A stretch of 64,000 nt of DNA from Enterovibrio coralii (lineage in GTDB: Bacteria; Pseudomonadota; Gammaproteobacteria; Enterobacterales; Vibrionaceae), in assembly GCF_001559595.1 (NCBI RefSeq), contig NZ_LNTY01000006.1:124001-188000 (forward strand), written 5' to 3'. Numbering within the stretch: position 1 is the stretch's first letter; every line of letters begins with the position of its first letter. A model generated the notes under the pieces. The model ran no database searches. It saw nothing but the letters and a program-made list of their open reading frames with translations, and had not been told where the DNA came from. A program made the translations under genes and the position numbers. Positions 1 through 8,819 of this stretch are shown here, piece by piece.

Positions 1-2
1 TT

Positions 3-890
3 CAAATGTTCACACTTGTGTTGATTGCCTTCTTTGTTGCCTCAACATTTATTACGTTACGCAACGTTAATGAACGCTACTCTTCGAGTTCGACTGAGGA
101 TTATGCGCAAGACGAAAAAGTATCGTTCAAAGACATGGTGTCCCTCATTTATAAGAACTCGCAACTGTCTTGTCTTCTTGGTATGGCGTTGTCATACAAT
201 CTTGCAACTAACATTATCACTGCGTTCGCCATCTACTACTTTACCTATGTTATTGGTGACCCAGACCTATTCCCTTACTACATGGCGTATGCGGGTATAG
301 CTAACTTGATAACGCTTGTCCTGTTTCCTAAGCTGGCCAAATTCTTCTCTCGAAGAGTATTGTGGGCATGTGCGTCAAGCTTCCCAATTTTAGGCAGTCT
401 TGTGCTGATTTATATCGGAGCAACAGGTCAACCAAGCGTGTTCTTAATTTCAGCTGCGGGTGTGCTGCTGCAAATTGGTACCGCACTATTTTGGGTACTG
501 AATGTCATCATGGTTGCGGACACCGTGGACTACGGTGAATACAAGCTGGGCGTGCGTTGTGAAAGTATCGCATACGCTGTTCAAACCATGGTGGTGAAGG
601 CAGGTTCAGCGTTTGCCGCATTCTTCATCGGTATTGCATTGACCGCGGTTGATTATGTACCCAATGTTGAGCAAAGCGCAGACACAATCTTTGGCATGCA
701 ATGTGTGATGATTGGTTTGCCAAGTTTCTTCTTTGCTATCGCGTTGGCAATCTACTTTAAGTACTACAAGCTAAACGGTGCTTATCATCAGAAAATTCAG
801 GATCACCTGACTGCGAAATACGACCGTATCTCAGATGACCCTCAGCAAGATGCCACCGATTGTACTGTTAAACCTGCTCCGGCCGTTTAA
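3..890 (+). CDS. GPH-family sugar:cation symporter (melibiose-permease-like), 3' part
   Basis: This is the C-terminal half of an inner-membrane sugar symporter of the glycoside-pentoside-hexuronide (MelB) family; the reading frame is open to the left edge, so the start lies outside the window. About 295 residues are visible, against roughly 460-500 for a full MelB. They contain about six hydrophobic segments, and the stretch [14 protein letters not shown], which is typical of the loop near helices X-XI in this family (seen also in MelB and YicJ relatives). The C-terminal tail is hydrophilic. By family knowledge it co-transports a glycoside or uronide with Na+ or H+; the sugar cannot be named from this part. 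A strong hairpin follows the stop codon, so it ends its transcription unit. Confidence 0.85.
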   Translation, partial: QMFTLVLIAFFVASTFITLRNVNERYSSSSTEDYAQDEKVSFKDMVSLIYKNSQLSCLLGMALSYNLATNIITAFAIYYFTYVIGDPDLFPYYMAYAGIANLITLVLFPKLAKFFSRRVLWACASSFPILGSLVLIYIGATGQPSVFLISAAGVLLQIGTALFWVLNVIMVADTVDYGEYKLGVRCESIAYAVQTMVVKAGSAFAAFFIGIALTAVDYVPNVEQSADTIFGMQCVMIGLPSFFFAIALAIYFKYYKLNGAYHQKIQDHLTAKYDRISDDPQQDATDCTVKPAPAV

Positions 891-903
891 TCGTTAACCT
901 TCC

Positions 904-949
904 GCTCCTGTTCAAAGCCTTTGAGTAAATTATCGGTTTGAACAGGAGC
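904..949 (+). terminator. Terminator after the symporter gene
   Basis: A perfect 13-bp inverted repeat (GCTCCTGTTCAAA at 904-916, TTTGAACAGGAGC at 937-949) with a 20-nt loop begins 13 nt after the symporter stop. It is followed by a short, mixed T-rich run (attcattt). It lies just beyond the 3' end of the minus-strand gene at 957, so it may serve both converging units. Confidence 0.7.
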
Positions 950-956
950 AATTCAT

Positions 957-1130
957 TTAATTCGTGCTGTTATTCTCAGTCGCCTTTGCTCGTCGACATC
1001 GTTCGGAGCAGTACTTCACTTCCTCCCAACATCGTTCCCACTTTTTCCGCCAAGAGAAAGGGCGTTCGCAAACTACACAAACTTTGCTTGGTAGCTGGGA
1101 CTTATTGCCTTTGTAGCTGTACCTTGGCAT
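957..1130 (-). CDS. DUF2256 small zinc-ribbon-like protein
   Basis: A 57-residue protein read from the minus strand. It starts with MPRYSYKGNK and has the family core K-V-C-V-V-C-E-R-P-F-S-W-R-K-K-W, then C-W-E-E-V-K-Y-C-S-E-R-C. The four cysteines arranged as CxxC and CxxxC look like a small metal-binding site. This matches the conserved pattern of DUF2256, whose function is unknown. It lies 11 bp downstream of the TIGR03643 gene on the same strand, and its start is preceded by AAAGGG. In Vibrionaceae this pair is often found together, sometimes near photolyase/cryptochrome genes (recalled, not tested). Confident in family, not in function. Confidence 0.85.
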   Translation of the reverse strand: MPRYSYKGNKSQLPSKVCVVCERPFSWRKKWERCWEEVKYCSERCRRAKATENNSTN

Positions 1131-1141
1131 TCAGAAGCCCT

Positions 1142-1393
1142 TTATCTCTGTTTGTATTGGGTTGGACAATATCCACGTGATATATCCGGATGTCTTAGCT
1201 TTAGATGCTTTGTTGCTCGTCCGCTGACGCGTTTACGCCACAGCTTAAAGCTAGAACGCTTGAGTTCTCTGCGCATTAAGGTAATGACCTCTGACTCGCT
1301 TAATCCATAAAGACCTTCGATTGCTTCAAAGGGCGTTCTATCTTCCCACGCCATTTCGATGATTCTTGATGTGTCTTCGTCACTAAAGTGCAT
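1142..1393 (-). CDS. TIGR03643/DUF2805 family protein
   Basis: An 83-residue protein. The N-terminus MHFSDEDTSRIIEMAWED and the following segment F-E-A-I-E-x-x-Y-G-L-S-E-S-E-V-I are typical of TIGR03643 (DUF2805), a small helical family with a helix-turn-helix-like character. The C-terminal part is basic (RRELKRSSFKLWRKR), which would suit nucleic-acid binding, but no function is established. It is the first gene of a two-gene minus-strand unit with the DUF2256 gene. It is short but at the usual family length, so it appears complete. Confidence 0.85.
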   Translation of the reverse strand: MHFSDEDTSRIIEMAWEDRTPFEAIEGLYGLSESEVITLMRRELKRSSFKLWRKRVSGRATKHLKLRHPDISRGYCPTQYKQR

Positions 1394-1465
1394 AGCTGCT
1401 GATAGTTTGTTGATTGTCAGAGTATTACGGCCGGGTGTGCGTTTTAGATTGGTTGGTTTTTCCCG

Positions 1466-1496
1466 AAAAAAGAGAGCCGCTGCATAGGCAACGGCT
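1466..1496 (-). terminator. Rho-independent terminator of the catabolic operon
   Basis: Read on the minus strand, AGCCGTTGC (1496-1488) pairs with GCAGCGGCT (1483-1475) with one mismatch and a four-base loop. The stem is followed, two bases on, by a run of T at 1471-1466. It lies about 30 bp after the dctM stop and should end the long minus-strand operon that starts near 13.6 kb. Confidence 0.8.
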
Positions 1497-1525
1497 TTGG
1501 TTCTTTCGACGCAAAGCGGTATGAG

Positions 1526-2821
1526 TCAGTACCCCAAGAACACCTCGGGCAAGATTAAAGAAATCCCTGGTACAAAGGTGATGATCAGTAATGCGCCAAT
1601 CAACACGAACACCCAAGGCAATATTCGCCTTGCTATTCGTTCAAAGGGTATCTCGCCAACCTGCGCAGCCATAAAGAGGTTGGCACCGAGTGGTGGTGTC
1701 ACAAAGCCGATTGCTAACGCCACAATCATCACAATGCCAAAGTGCACCAAATCGACATCGAGCTTGGTGAGCACGGGCAGGAGCACGGGAGTGAGAATAA
1801 CAATCGAGGCTAACGTTTCGAGAAAGGTGCCGATAATCAGCAAGAGCACGATAATGGCAACCAATACCAAGTACTTGTTCTCCGTGATGGAAAGAACAAA
1901 CTGCGCAAGTTCTGTCGGGATTTTCTCCAACGCGATTATGCGCCCAAAGGCTACCGATGCGCCGATGATGACCAAAACTGCAGAGACCAACATGGCGGAT
2001 TCAAGCATGATTTTAGGCAGGTTTTTCAGTGGTAACTCTTTGTAGACAAGGCACGATACGACCAAGGCGTAAACGACAGCGACTGCTGAAGATTCTGTCG
2101 GCGTAACAATACCCCCATAAATCCCGCCCAAAATCACAACAGGCATGATGAGCGCGAGTTTGGCCTCGTTGAGCACGGTGAAAATTTCACTCCAAGTCGC
2201 TGCAGGACGCTGCTCTGCCAAGTTTACTTGGGATGATTGCTTGCGGTAGAAGTAGTTGTACGTCATCAGTGTTAGTGCGATGACGAGTCCCGGTAAAATC
2301 CCCGCCATAAAGAGTGCGGTTACAGACACACCTGCTGCGACCGCATACACAATCATGACAACAGACGGCGGGATCATCACACCCAATCCGCCAGCACTGG
2401 CCACCATGGCTCCTGCATACGCGCGATCGTAGCCGCGCTTTACGAGCGCAGGAATCATTGCTAACCCGACAGCGGCAACAGTGGCAGAGCCTGTACCGGA
2501 TATGGCCGCAAAGAACAAGCAGGCCATGATTGTCACGGTACCTAAATCACCGGGAGCGCGGCCAAAGAGGGTGTCGGCAACAGCAATAAGACGCTTAGAA
2601 ATCCCGCCTTTACTCATGACGTTACCCGCCAAGGTAAACAACACCACCGCAATGAGCGTGAAGCTATTGATACCGCTAATCAGGCCAAGCGCGTACAAGT
2701 CTGGCTTTAAAAACGGAATGTACATAATTGCCACTAACGAGGCAGAACCAAGCGCGATGCCGATTGGCACGCCGATGAGCAGCATAGCGAAAAAGCTCGC
2801 AAACAGAATGAGAGAGGTCAT
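1526..2821 (-). CDS. dctM: TRAP transporter large permease (DctM type)
   Basis: A 431-residue integral membrane protein of the DctM family, the large subunit of a tripartite ATP-independent periplasmic transporter. It contains about twelve hydrophobic segments, with the typical SGTGSATVAAVG and GIVTPTESSAVAV stretches and the C-terminal GFVTPPLGANLF motif. By family knowledge it uses the Na+ or H+ gradient to move substrate captured by DctP. Its start codon overlaps the end of dctQ by four bases (ATGA), implying translational coupling. It is the last gene of the operon and is followed by a terminator. The length is normal for the family and no frame break was seen. Confidence 0.95.
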   Translation of the reverse strand: MTSLILFASFFAMLLIGVPIGIALGSASLVAIMYIPFLKPDLYALGLISGINSFTLIAVVLFTLAGNVMSKGGISKRLIAVADTLFGRAPGDLGTVTIMACLFFAAISGTGSATVAAVGLAMIPALVKRGYDRAYAGAMVASAGGLGVMIPPSVVMIVYAVAAGVSVTALFMAGILPGLVIALTLMTYNYFYRKQSSQVNLAEQRPAATWSEIFTVLNEAKLALIMPVVILGGIYGGIVTPTESSAVAVVYALVVSCLVYKELPLKNLPKIMLESAMLVSAVLVIIGASVAFGRIIALEKIPTELAQFVLSITENKYLVLVAIIVLLLIIGTFLETLASIVILTPVLLPVLTKLDVDLVHFGIVMIVALAIGFVTPPLGANLFMAAQVGEIPFERIARRILPWVFVLIGALLIITFVPGISLILPEVFLGY

Positions 2822-3318
2822 TGTGGAAGCTCCTCATTCTGATAAAGCGAAATGTCTCCGCGAATACCGATAAGGTAGAGCGAGTACAAGAGTCTTAGCG
2901 CACACAGGAAGCCAGAAAAAATGATGGCGGCGTACAGAATGGATGTTGGCCATTGTGTGGCGGAGAGCGTTTTTCCTCGCTCAATGGCTTGTTGTGTAAT
3001 TTCAACGCCAAGCACGCAGACGGTGACCGAGTAAACGAGGAATATCGATTCACTGATAAAAAGAATGATGCGTTTAAATTGCGGGGGGAACTTATCGACA
3101 AAGAAGGTCACGCGCATGTGCCTGTGTTCTCGAATCGCATAGCTGATGCCAAAGTAAATCAGATAAACGAAACATAGGCGGGCGACCTCATTGGCGATGA
3201 TGATTGAGGTCGAGAAAGCAAAGCGCGCAATCACGTCCGCAAACACCATCAAGATGATCATTACCAAGCTGGTGACAATCACAACTGGCTCGAAGTATTT
3301 CTCCAGTAGTCGGAACAT
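2818..3318 (-). CDS. dctQ: TRAP transporter small permease (DctQ type)
   Basis: A 166-residue protein with four predicted membrane helices, the usual layout of the small TRAP subunit. It carries the family motif around R-x-x-x-N-E-V-A-R-L and the Y-x-I-R-E-H-R-H-M-R-V loop, which are typical of DctQ proteins that associate with a DctM. It sits between dctP and dctM and overlaps dctM by four bases. Its own start follows a hairpin-containing 64-bp gap after dctP. Confidence 0.92.
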   Translation of the reverse strand: MFRLLEKYFEPVVIVTSLVMIILMVFADVIARFAFSTSIIIANEVARLCFVYLIYFGISYAIREHRHMRVTFFVDKFPPQFKRIILFISESIFLVYSVTVCVLGVEITQQAIERGKTLSATQWPTSILYAAIIFSGFLCALRLLYSLYLIGIRGDISLYQNEELPQ

Positions 3319-3354
3319 ACAGACGTCCTTGTTCTCTTTCGAATGCGAGGAACA

Positions 3355-3374
3355 GGGCTAACAACTGTCAGCCC
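3355..3374 (-). promoter_or_regulatory. Hairpin between dctP and dctQ
   Basis: On the minus strand GGGCTGACA-GTTGTTAGCCC can fold with five GC/AT pairs, one G-T wobble and two or three more pairs around a small loop. It lies directly after the binding-protein gene and has no strong T run. Such hairpins usually protect the upstream mRNA or attenuate transcription so that the binding protein is made in excess over the permeases. Inferred from position and pairing only. Confidence 0.4.
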
Positions 3375-3382
3375 CTTTGTTG

Positions 3383-4369
3383 CTACTGTGTGGTGACGTT
3401 TTCCATGAATTCGTCATAGAAGTCGCTGCCGACTTTTTCGCGAATATCCGTTTCGATAGCCGCATTCATGGTCTCGCCTAATCGCTCACGATCTGCCAGC
3501 GGCAATTCATTCACTTTCAGGCCTTTTTCTTTCAACACTTCAAGCGTTTCGTTGTTGGTTTTCATAGTGAGGTCGCGTTGCAGTAAGACAGTTTCTCGCG
3601 CTACTTCATCGATCAGCTTGCGATCTTTATCGCTAAGGTCGTTGTACCACTCTAAGTTTGCCATCCAGAGTTCCGGCCAATAGATGTGGTTGGTCAGCGA
3701 CACGTAATCTTGCACTTCGAAAAAGCGTTCAACCAACATGGAAGAGAGCGCACTTTCCTGACCGAAGATGAGATTTTGTTGAAGAGAGGAGTAAATCTCA
3801 CCCCAAGCGAGCGCAATGGGCACTGCATCAACGGAGCGCCATGCTTTAATCGCGATAGGGTTATCCGCAGAACGCATTCTCAAGCCTTCAAATGCTTCGT
3901 AGCTATCGAGCGGTGCGCGGTTGTTGGTAAAGCTTCGAAAACCCAGTTCCATAAAGCCCATGGATTTAAGACCTTGCTTTTCCATTGCTTTAGCGAGTGA
4001 TTCTCCCGCTTTTCCATCCAGCACATTTCGCGCCGTGTCCTCATCAGCAAACAGAAGAAACTGGTCAAGCACGGCTAGCTCATTGACGGTTGAAGAGAGG
4101 TGAACGGAAGCACCTGTCGCCATGGTGATGTTTCCAGACTGCACGAGTTCAGTCATTTCGCGCACGCCGCCAAGTTGCCCACCGGGATAGATTTCTACTT
4201 CAATATCCCCGTTGGAACGCTTCTCCAGTTCCTTTTCAAAATAAAGGAGAGATTGATGAATGGGTGAGACTTCGGGGGTCGCGTGGCCTATTCGGATCGT
4301 GGTGTCTGCAAAGGCTGCCGAAGAGGTGAGTAGTCCGGCTATGACAGTGATCATCAGTGACAACTTCAT
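3383..4369 (-). CDS. dctP: TRAP transporter periplasmic binding protein (DctP type)
   Basis: A 328-residue periplasmic solute-binding protein. An ATG at 4369 is chosen because it has AAGGAG eight bases upstream and begins a clean signal peptide (MKLSLMITVIAGLL, cleavage after SAAFA); the longer frame would hide that signal behind 41 non-hydrophobic residues. The mature protein has the DctP features R-I-G-H-A at its start and the GGQLGG segment. The conserved arginine that usually contacts a substrate carboxylate probably lies in the GLRMRS stretch (by family analogy). The cargo is therefore likely a carboxylate or similar anion, but this is inference. Confidence 0.93.
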   Translation of the reverse strand: MKLSLMITVIAGLLTSSAAFADTTIRIGHATPEVSPIHQSLLYFEKELEKRSNGDIEVEIYPGGQLGGVREMTELVQSGNITMATGASVHLSSTVNELAVLDQFLLFADEDTARNVLDGKAGESLAKAMEKQGLKSMGFMELGFRSFTNNRAPLDSYEAFEGLRMRSADNPIAIKAWRSVDAVPIALAWGEIYSSLQQNLIFGQESALSSMLVERFFEVQDYVSLTNHIYWPELWMANLEWYNDLSDKDRKLIDEVARETVLLQRDLTMKTNNETLEVLKEKGLKVNELPLADRERLGETMNAAIETDIREKVGSDFYDEFMENVTTQ

Positions 4370-4461
4370 GGTGTACTCCTTGTTTTTAGCCGCAATGCAT
4401 GGAGGGCGGGGAGAGCCCCGCGCCTTGATGAGCAGTACCAACAACTGGCACTGTCTTGAAA

Positions 4462-5157
4462 CTAGGTTCTTACTCGTTCGAATTCGGCCCACGCCTGTTC
4501 GAATCGTTCGAAATCAAAGCCATCTTCTTTGGAAGCTTGAAGGACGATCTGTTCGTTACGAAGCAAGGTGTTGATTGCCTCTTCGAGCGATGGAATAACC
4601 GCTTTGGGGATCACAACTGCACCGTGTCGATCGGCGTGGATCAAATCCCCTTCGTTGACGGTCAAACCAAAAACTGAAACAGGTTCGCCGATGGATTCAA
4701 CATGCACAAAGGCATGACTTGGCCCTATAGAACCTGCCAACACAGGGAAGGATTCTGGCAAATCACCGAGATCTCTCATTACACCGTTGGTTAGCACGCC
4801 TGAGATGCCAAAGCCTTTGTGAACATTCGTGTTTATCTCACCCCAGAACGCGCCCACTGCGTTGGGAAAATCCAAATCTTCAATCACGGTCACAGATGGA
4901 AATGGCCCTTGTGACATGTATTTGTAGTACTGCATACGAAGGGCTTTTACGTCATCCGGTGGTAACGTTGAAGGCTCAATAGCGGCAATTTTTGCAGTCT
5001 TGGCGTAACCTACCATCGCTTTGCTCTCTGGGTCAGAAGCAAGCAAGGTGCCGCGAGTGAATTGGTCGAAACCACGTTGTCCTTGCGCCACTTCGATGGC
5101 GTTGCAAATGGTGGGCGTGTCGACGCTGAGTAATAGCGTGTAGAGTTGTTTATCCAT
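4462..5157 (-). CDS. RraA family aldolase-like protein
   Basis: A 231-residue member of the RraA/HMG-aldolase family. Characteristic segments are D-T-P-T-I-C-N-A near the N-terminus, the G-V-L-T-N-G-V-M-R-D motif (substrate and metal site: R and D), and H-A-D-R-H-G-A-V-V-I-P toward the end. Members of this family are divalent-metal-dependent 4-hydroxy-4-methyl-2-oxoglutarate/oxaloacetate aldolases or decarboxylases, while the founding RraA regulates RNase E. In this catabolic operon an enzymatic role in splitting an oxo-acid is far more likely. The ATG at 5157 overlaps the stop of the upstream hydrolase by one base (TAATG), which decides the start over an in-frame ATG 15 bases upstream. Confidence 0.88.
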   Translation of the reverse strand: MDKQLYTLLLSVDTPTICNAIEVAQGQRGFDQFTRGTLLASDPESKAMVGYAKTAKIAAIEPSTLPPDDVKALRMQYYKYMSQGPFPSVTVIEDLDFPNAVGAFWGEINTNVHKGFGISGVLTNGVMRDLGDLPESFPVLAGSIGPSHAFVHVESIGEPVSVFGLTVNEGDLIHADRHGAVVIPKAVIPSLEEAINTLLRNEQIVLQASKEDGFDFERFEQAWAEFERVRT

Positions 5158-5861
5158 TAACGTTTCAACCAAGCATCAAGTGCGCGCGTGGTTGCCTCCG
5201 GTCTTTCAAGAGTGGGTAAGTGTCCTGCTAAGGGAATGACCATGAAGTCAGCATGTGGAATGAGCGACTTCATGGTGTCATGCCTGTCTCTGGGACAAAG
5301 CTGATCGTCTTCCCCCATCAGAATCAATGTGGGAACGGAAACCGTTCGCAATGTTTCTTGCTGATCGGGACGGTCTCTCAAGGCCAACGACTGGTTAACG
5401 AAGCACGTATCGCCAAGGTCGATGGCCATTTCCATACAGAGTTGTTCTATATCTGGCCGTGGAATATCTCGGTGCACGTATTTGGGGATCATGAGCTCTT
5501 TCATCACCCCGAGCATCTCGCCGTTGGCAGTACGTTCAAGGTGAAGCTTTCGACCCTCTTTAACCTCTTCTAACTCGGCGCGGGGATTGGTATCCATCAA
5601 TGCGAGCCGCGTGATGCGCTCCGGTGCTTGTCGTAACACTTCCATCGCGACGATACCGCCCATGGAAAGCCCAGCCAGTGCAAACTGTTCGGGTGCTTTG
5701 CTCAGGATATCCGAGGCAAGTGCATCCATGGTGTCATGACCGCTTATATCCATCACAAGCACGTCACGTTCATCCTGTAATGACTTGATTTGGTGGGCGA
5801 ACAGACGTTCATCGCACATCATGCCGGGCAGTAATACTAAGGGTTCATTGAGACGACTCAT
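5157..5861 (-). CDS. Alpha/beta hydrolase
   Basis: A 234-residue alpha/beta-hydrolase fold protein. The nucleophile elbow is G-L-S-M-G-G (Ser about residue 67), the acid is likely the Asp in LILMGEDDQLCP, and the catalytic His is in AGHLPTLERPE, giving a complete Ser-Asp-His triad. The N-terminal LLPGMMCDERLF loop carries the usual oxyanion-hole region. It resembles 3-oxoadipate-enol-lactonase/esterase-type hydrolases, but the substrate is not recognisable. It is coupled to the cupin gene upstream (overlap at 5861) and to the RraA gene downstream. Confidence 0.88.
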   Translation of the reverse strand: MSRLNEPLVLLPGMMCDERLFAHQIKSLQDERDVLVMDISGHDTMDALASDILSKAPEQFALAGLSMGGIVAMEVLRQAPERITRLALMDTNPRAELEEVKEGRKLHLERTANGEMLGVMKELMIPKYVHRDIPRPDIEQLCMEMAIDLGDTCFVNQSLALRDRPDQQETLRTVSVPTLILMGEDDQLCPRDRHDTMKSLIPHADFMVIPLAGHLPTLERPEATTRALDAWLKR

Positions 5862-6816
5862 CAGTCACCCATCCATGTGAATCCTGCGGGATCACGAGTG
5901 CGTGTGACGCGGTACAGACTGGCTTCGCCAGAAGCAGTGACGTCGAGTTTGTACTCTGTATCTGGAGGTAACCACATTGTGTCGCCGGGGTTGAGAATGA
6001 CGCTTTCATCTGCCCACTGCACTGACCAATGTCCGCGCATTACCATGAGCACCACGTCGTTTTCGGCGCGAAGCAATGCGTGTTCATTCGATTGACGAGA
6101 GATGAAATCAACGTCGAAGCCCGGCTTGTCTCTAATAAGGCCATGTTCGCTGATGACCTTCACCGCACCCTCAGCGGATATGGCCATTAAATCCCAGTAA
6201 CGCGCCACGTAGTGCCTAACAACGGTTTTAGCATCGGGCTTTAACAGCCCCTCCAGCCACGCTTGCTCGGGTAGAGGCATTTCATGTTCGGTGTTGGGAA
6301 GTTGTTCACCGCGTTTGGTGTCATAAAGCCGTCCACTTTCTGCCAGCACTAGACCGTGGTTTTTAGCGGCTTCGCGGACGTGCGGTGCCCAAATCACGCC
6401 GCCACCTGCATCATCGCCGCCGAGGATGGACATAATCATCCCGTAATCGCTACCAATGTTTTCGAATCCGCGGAACATGCGAGTGGGTATATTGAAAATA
6501 TCGCCTTCCTCCAGCACGACTTCACCATCATCTCCGTGCTCACCCCAAAAAAAGCGCCAGCGGCCTTTGAGCACAAAGAACACTTCTGCCGTGTTGTGAG
6601 AGTGAAGTGAGTTAAAGCAGCGCGGCGGTTGGCCTGCCGCCCCAATATTAAAGCCGGGAGTGGCTTTGATATGAACGTGTTGATCAGGCTTTCCGAGACA
6701 CCACCACCGATAATGGTAAAGTTTTCCTTCTCGGATGAACCGGGTGTGTGCGCGTCAATGAACGCGGTACGACAGGGGATCAGTTCGCCAAATCTCACCC
6801 ATTGAGGCTGATTCAT
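5861..6816 (-). CDS. Bicupin protein, frame broken once
   Basis: Two overlapping frames make one protein of about 318 residues if a single A (T on the plus strand) is restored in the run at 6690-6692. The first frame gives MNQPQWVRFGELIP...GGGVSE, the second continues PDQHVHIKATPGF and reaches H-S-H-N-T-A-E-V-F-F-V-L-K-G, a clear cupin motif 1 with metal-binding His and Glu. A second cupin half follows near residue 250 (V-M-R-G-H-W-S-V-Q-W...L-N-P-G-D-T-M-W-L-P-P). The fold is like that of gentisate/quercetin-type dioxygenases or sugar-binding bicupins, and the reaction is not known. The start at 6816 has a good AAGGAG site. The break is probably a sequencing error. Confidence 0.8.
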
Positions 6817-6834
6817 TCTCTCACTCCTTGAAAG

Positions 6835-7803
6835 CTAACCCGTGTGAAGGGCTATCTGTTTCCAAATTGCCGTTTCATCAAACAACACGAACTCTCTGCG
6901 AATACCGTAAGGCCCAAATTCCACATGGGCGGCCGCCATTACATACACATCGGCACCTGATGGTTGACCAAACCGTCCCCATCCATCGTGTTTTCCGTGC
7001 AGAGAAAATCGGATCGCAGCGCGGGGTGGCATCAGTGGATCTTCTCGTCCAATTTGGTGGTCGATGGTAAACGTCGCGTTGGGGAAACTGGCGCGCAGCC
7101 CAATCCAGAACTGTTCGACGGCTGACCAAGAATGCACTGTGAATCCGCCTGCATAGTCCGCCTGAACAGCACGGTCATAGTCTTTGGGTATGCAGGAAAA
7201 CTCGGCGTTCATCATGCGCGTAAGTGTTTCACCGTAGAGTTGACCCCATGCATTGTCATTACCTTTGCCGTGGTAGGGCCCCGCTTTATCTCGAACCGGT
7301 GTGAAAGGCTGACTGCATTTTTCTGCGCCGCCTTGAGCTGCAATTTGGTTGATGGCAAATTGTTTAGGCTCCACACCTAATTGACGGACAATGGCACCTT
7401 GGTCGCGAATCAGCCACTCATCGTTGATTTGGTCATTGATGGCGTGGCAATCCGCGATAATGCGGTAGCGAAGTTTTTTGCCTGTGGCGGGTCCGAATGC
7501 ACCGTCGCGAAGGTGTGTGGCTTCTGACAATATGCGGTGAGATGACAACATGCCTTCTTCTGGCGTACCGCTCCAAATGACATCTTCGCCATACAAGGTT
7601 CGATCGGGTAATTCGTTCAGGACGGCCGCCGTTTGAGCAATCACATCCTTATTGCCCACAGAAAGGCCAGCCGGTGTGCGCACGACAATGTCATCGGCAT
7701 AGTAATGATTGAGAGACGCTAAGTTTCTGCCTTCCCAAATCTCTTTGGTGATGGAAAGTATGTAGTCGGGAAAATCGACAAACTTTTCGTTAAAGCCTTT
7801 CAT
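6835..7803 (-). CDS. Tandem SnoaL/NTF2-like protein
   Basis: A 322-residue protein that reads as two NTF2-fold (SnoaL-like) domains: residues about 15-155 (Y-Y-A-D-D-I-V-V-R-T-P-A-G) and 175-320 (ending E-T-A-I-W-K-Q-I-A-L-H-T-G). Families of this fold include polyketide cyclases, limonene epoxide hydrolases and ketosteroid isomerases, so it may isomerise or hydrolyse a catabolic intermediate. I prefer the ATG at 7803, which overlaps the LacI-gene stop by four bases and follows GGGGTGG. It is one of four SnoaL-like genes in this region but the most divergent of them. Confidence 0.75.
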   Translation of the reverse strand: MKGFNEKFVDFPDYILSITKEIWEGRNLASLNHYYADDIVVRTPAGLSVGNKDVIAQTAAVLNELPDRTLYGEDVIWSGTPEEGMLSSHRILSEATHLRDGAFGPATGKKLRYRIIADCHAINDQINDEWLIRDQGAIVRQLGVEPKQFAINQIAAQGGAEKCSQPFTPVRDKAGPYHGKGNDNAWGQLYGETLTRMMNAEFSCIPKDYDRAVQADYAGGFTVHSWSAVEQFWIGLRASFPNATFTIDHQIGREDPLMPPRAAIRFSLHGKHDGWGRFGQPSGADVYVMAAAHVEFGPYGIRREFVLFDETAIWKQIALHTG

Positions 7804-8819
7804 GATTTCCACCCCTTCGGAATTCTTGCGGAACCTCGAATAACAAGCGGCGAGCCAATAGCAACCTTCTGGGCACCGTCGTTCTCGTGGCTGATTTGTT
7901 GAAGCAGTATGCGGACAGTTTCACTCACCATAATGTCCGCGCGTTGGGCGAGGGTGGTGAGGTTGTAGCTCGGCCATGAAGAGGCTGGCACATCGTCATA
8001 ACTGACCACGGAAACATCTTCTGGAACGCGAAGACCCAACTCAAAACGCAGGGTATCCATCACGGCCAAAGCCATGTGATCGTTGGCGACGAAAAGTGCA
8101 TCGGGTGGATCGGTTTTGAACATCTCCCGCGTCGCTTCTCTGGCTTTTTCCATGTCGAATAAGCCTTCACCACGGGAATGTAATTCCATACCTGCTTGTT
8201 GAAGACCTGCGCGAAATCCGATTTCGCGGTCGCGTTGGGTGGAGGTTGACGCGAGTCCCGCAATATAGCTGATCTTTTTATGCTCACCCGCGATAAGAAA
8301 TTCTGCGGCTGTGAAACCGCCACTGAAATTGTCTGACGTTACTGAAGAAAGATCGTCGCTTTGTTGGGAGCGGTTAAATAGCACAATAGGGACGCCGACA
8401 GACCGGCAGCGCGCGGCAAGCTCTGAGGATAGATCAACCGACGCGGCAATAATGCCATCCACTTGGTAATCCAAGATTTCTTCAATGACTTCTTCAATCA
8501 CACTGTCGGTGTTGTTCGCCATGAAAATGAGGACGTGATAACCCTGCTCTTGAAGCTGGTTGGAGAGTTTTTCCAACGCTTGAGGGTAAAACTGGTTGTT
8601 GAGATAGGCGACTACCAAGCCAATCACGCGGCTTTTTCCTGACACCATCGCGCGTGCCAATACATTGGGGCGATAACCCAATTCTTCGGCGGCTTTTTTC
8701 ACTTTCTCTATCGTCTTCTTGGACGCTGACCCACCAGGCGTAAACACGCGGCTGACGGCAGACTGGCTGACTCCCGCCCGTTTGGCGACATCGGTGGACG
8801 TGACTTTATCTACTGGCAT
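7800..8819 (-). CDS. LacI-family transcriptional regulator
   Basis: A 339-residue LacI/GalR regulator. The N-terminal helix-turn-helix reads S-T-D-V-A-K-R-A-G-V-S-Q-S-A-V-S-R-V-F, followed by the hinge region Y-R-P-N-V-L-A-R-A-M-V-S-G-K-S. A periplasmic-binding-protein-like effector domain fills the rest (D-G-I-I-A-A, N-R, D-N-F-S-G-G, A-N-D-H-M-A-L-A, S-Y-D-D-V). The ATG at 8819 overlaps the SDR stop by one base and fits the usual MxVDKVT start. It lies inside the operon it presumably controls, so it would be autoregulated. Likely operators are in the divergent promoter at 13.6-14.0 kb. Confidence 0.93.
   Translation of the reverse strand: MPVDKVTSTDVAKRAGVSQSAVSRVFTPGGSASKKTIEKVKKAAEELGYRPNVLARAMVSGKSRVIGLVVAYLNNQFYPQALEKLSNQLQEQGYHVLIFMANNTDSVIEEVIEEILDYQVDGIIAASVDLSSELAARCRSVGVPIVLFNRSQQSDDLSSVTSDNFSGGFTAAEFLIAGEHKKISYIAGLASTSTQRDREIGFRAGLQQAGMELHSRGEGLFDMEKAREATREMFKTDPPDALFVANDHMALAVMDTLRFELGLRVPEDVSVVSYDDVPASSWPSYNLTTLAQRADIMVSETVRILLQQISHENDGAQKVAIGSPLVIRGSARIPKGWKS

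Noticed and set aside
938..1180. 80-codon plus-strand open frame
   Set aside because: It overlaps the terminator and the DUF2256 gene, which has strong family residues on the other strand.
1497..2045. 182-codon open frame on the plus strand
   Set aside because: It lies antisense to dctM, which has full family support; the translation is low in hydrophobic structure and rich in Thr/Ser/Ile as expected of a shadow.
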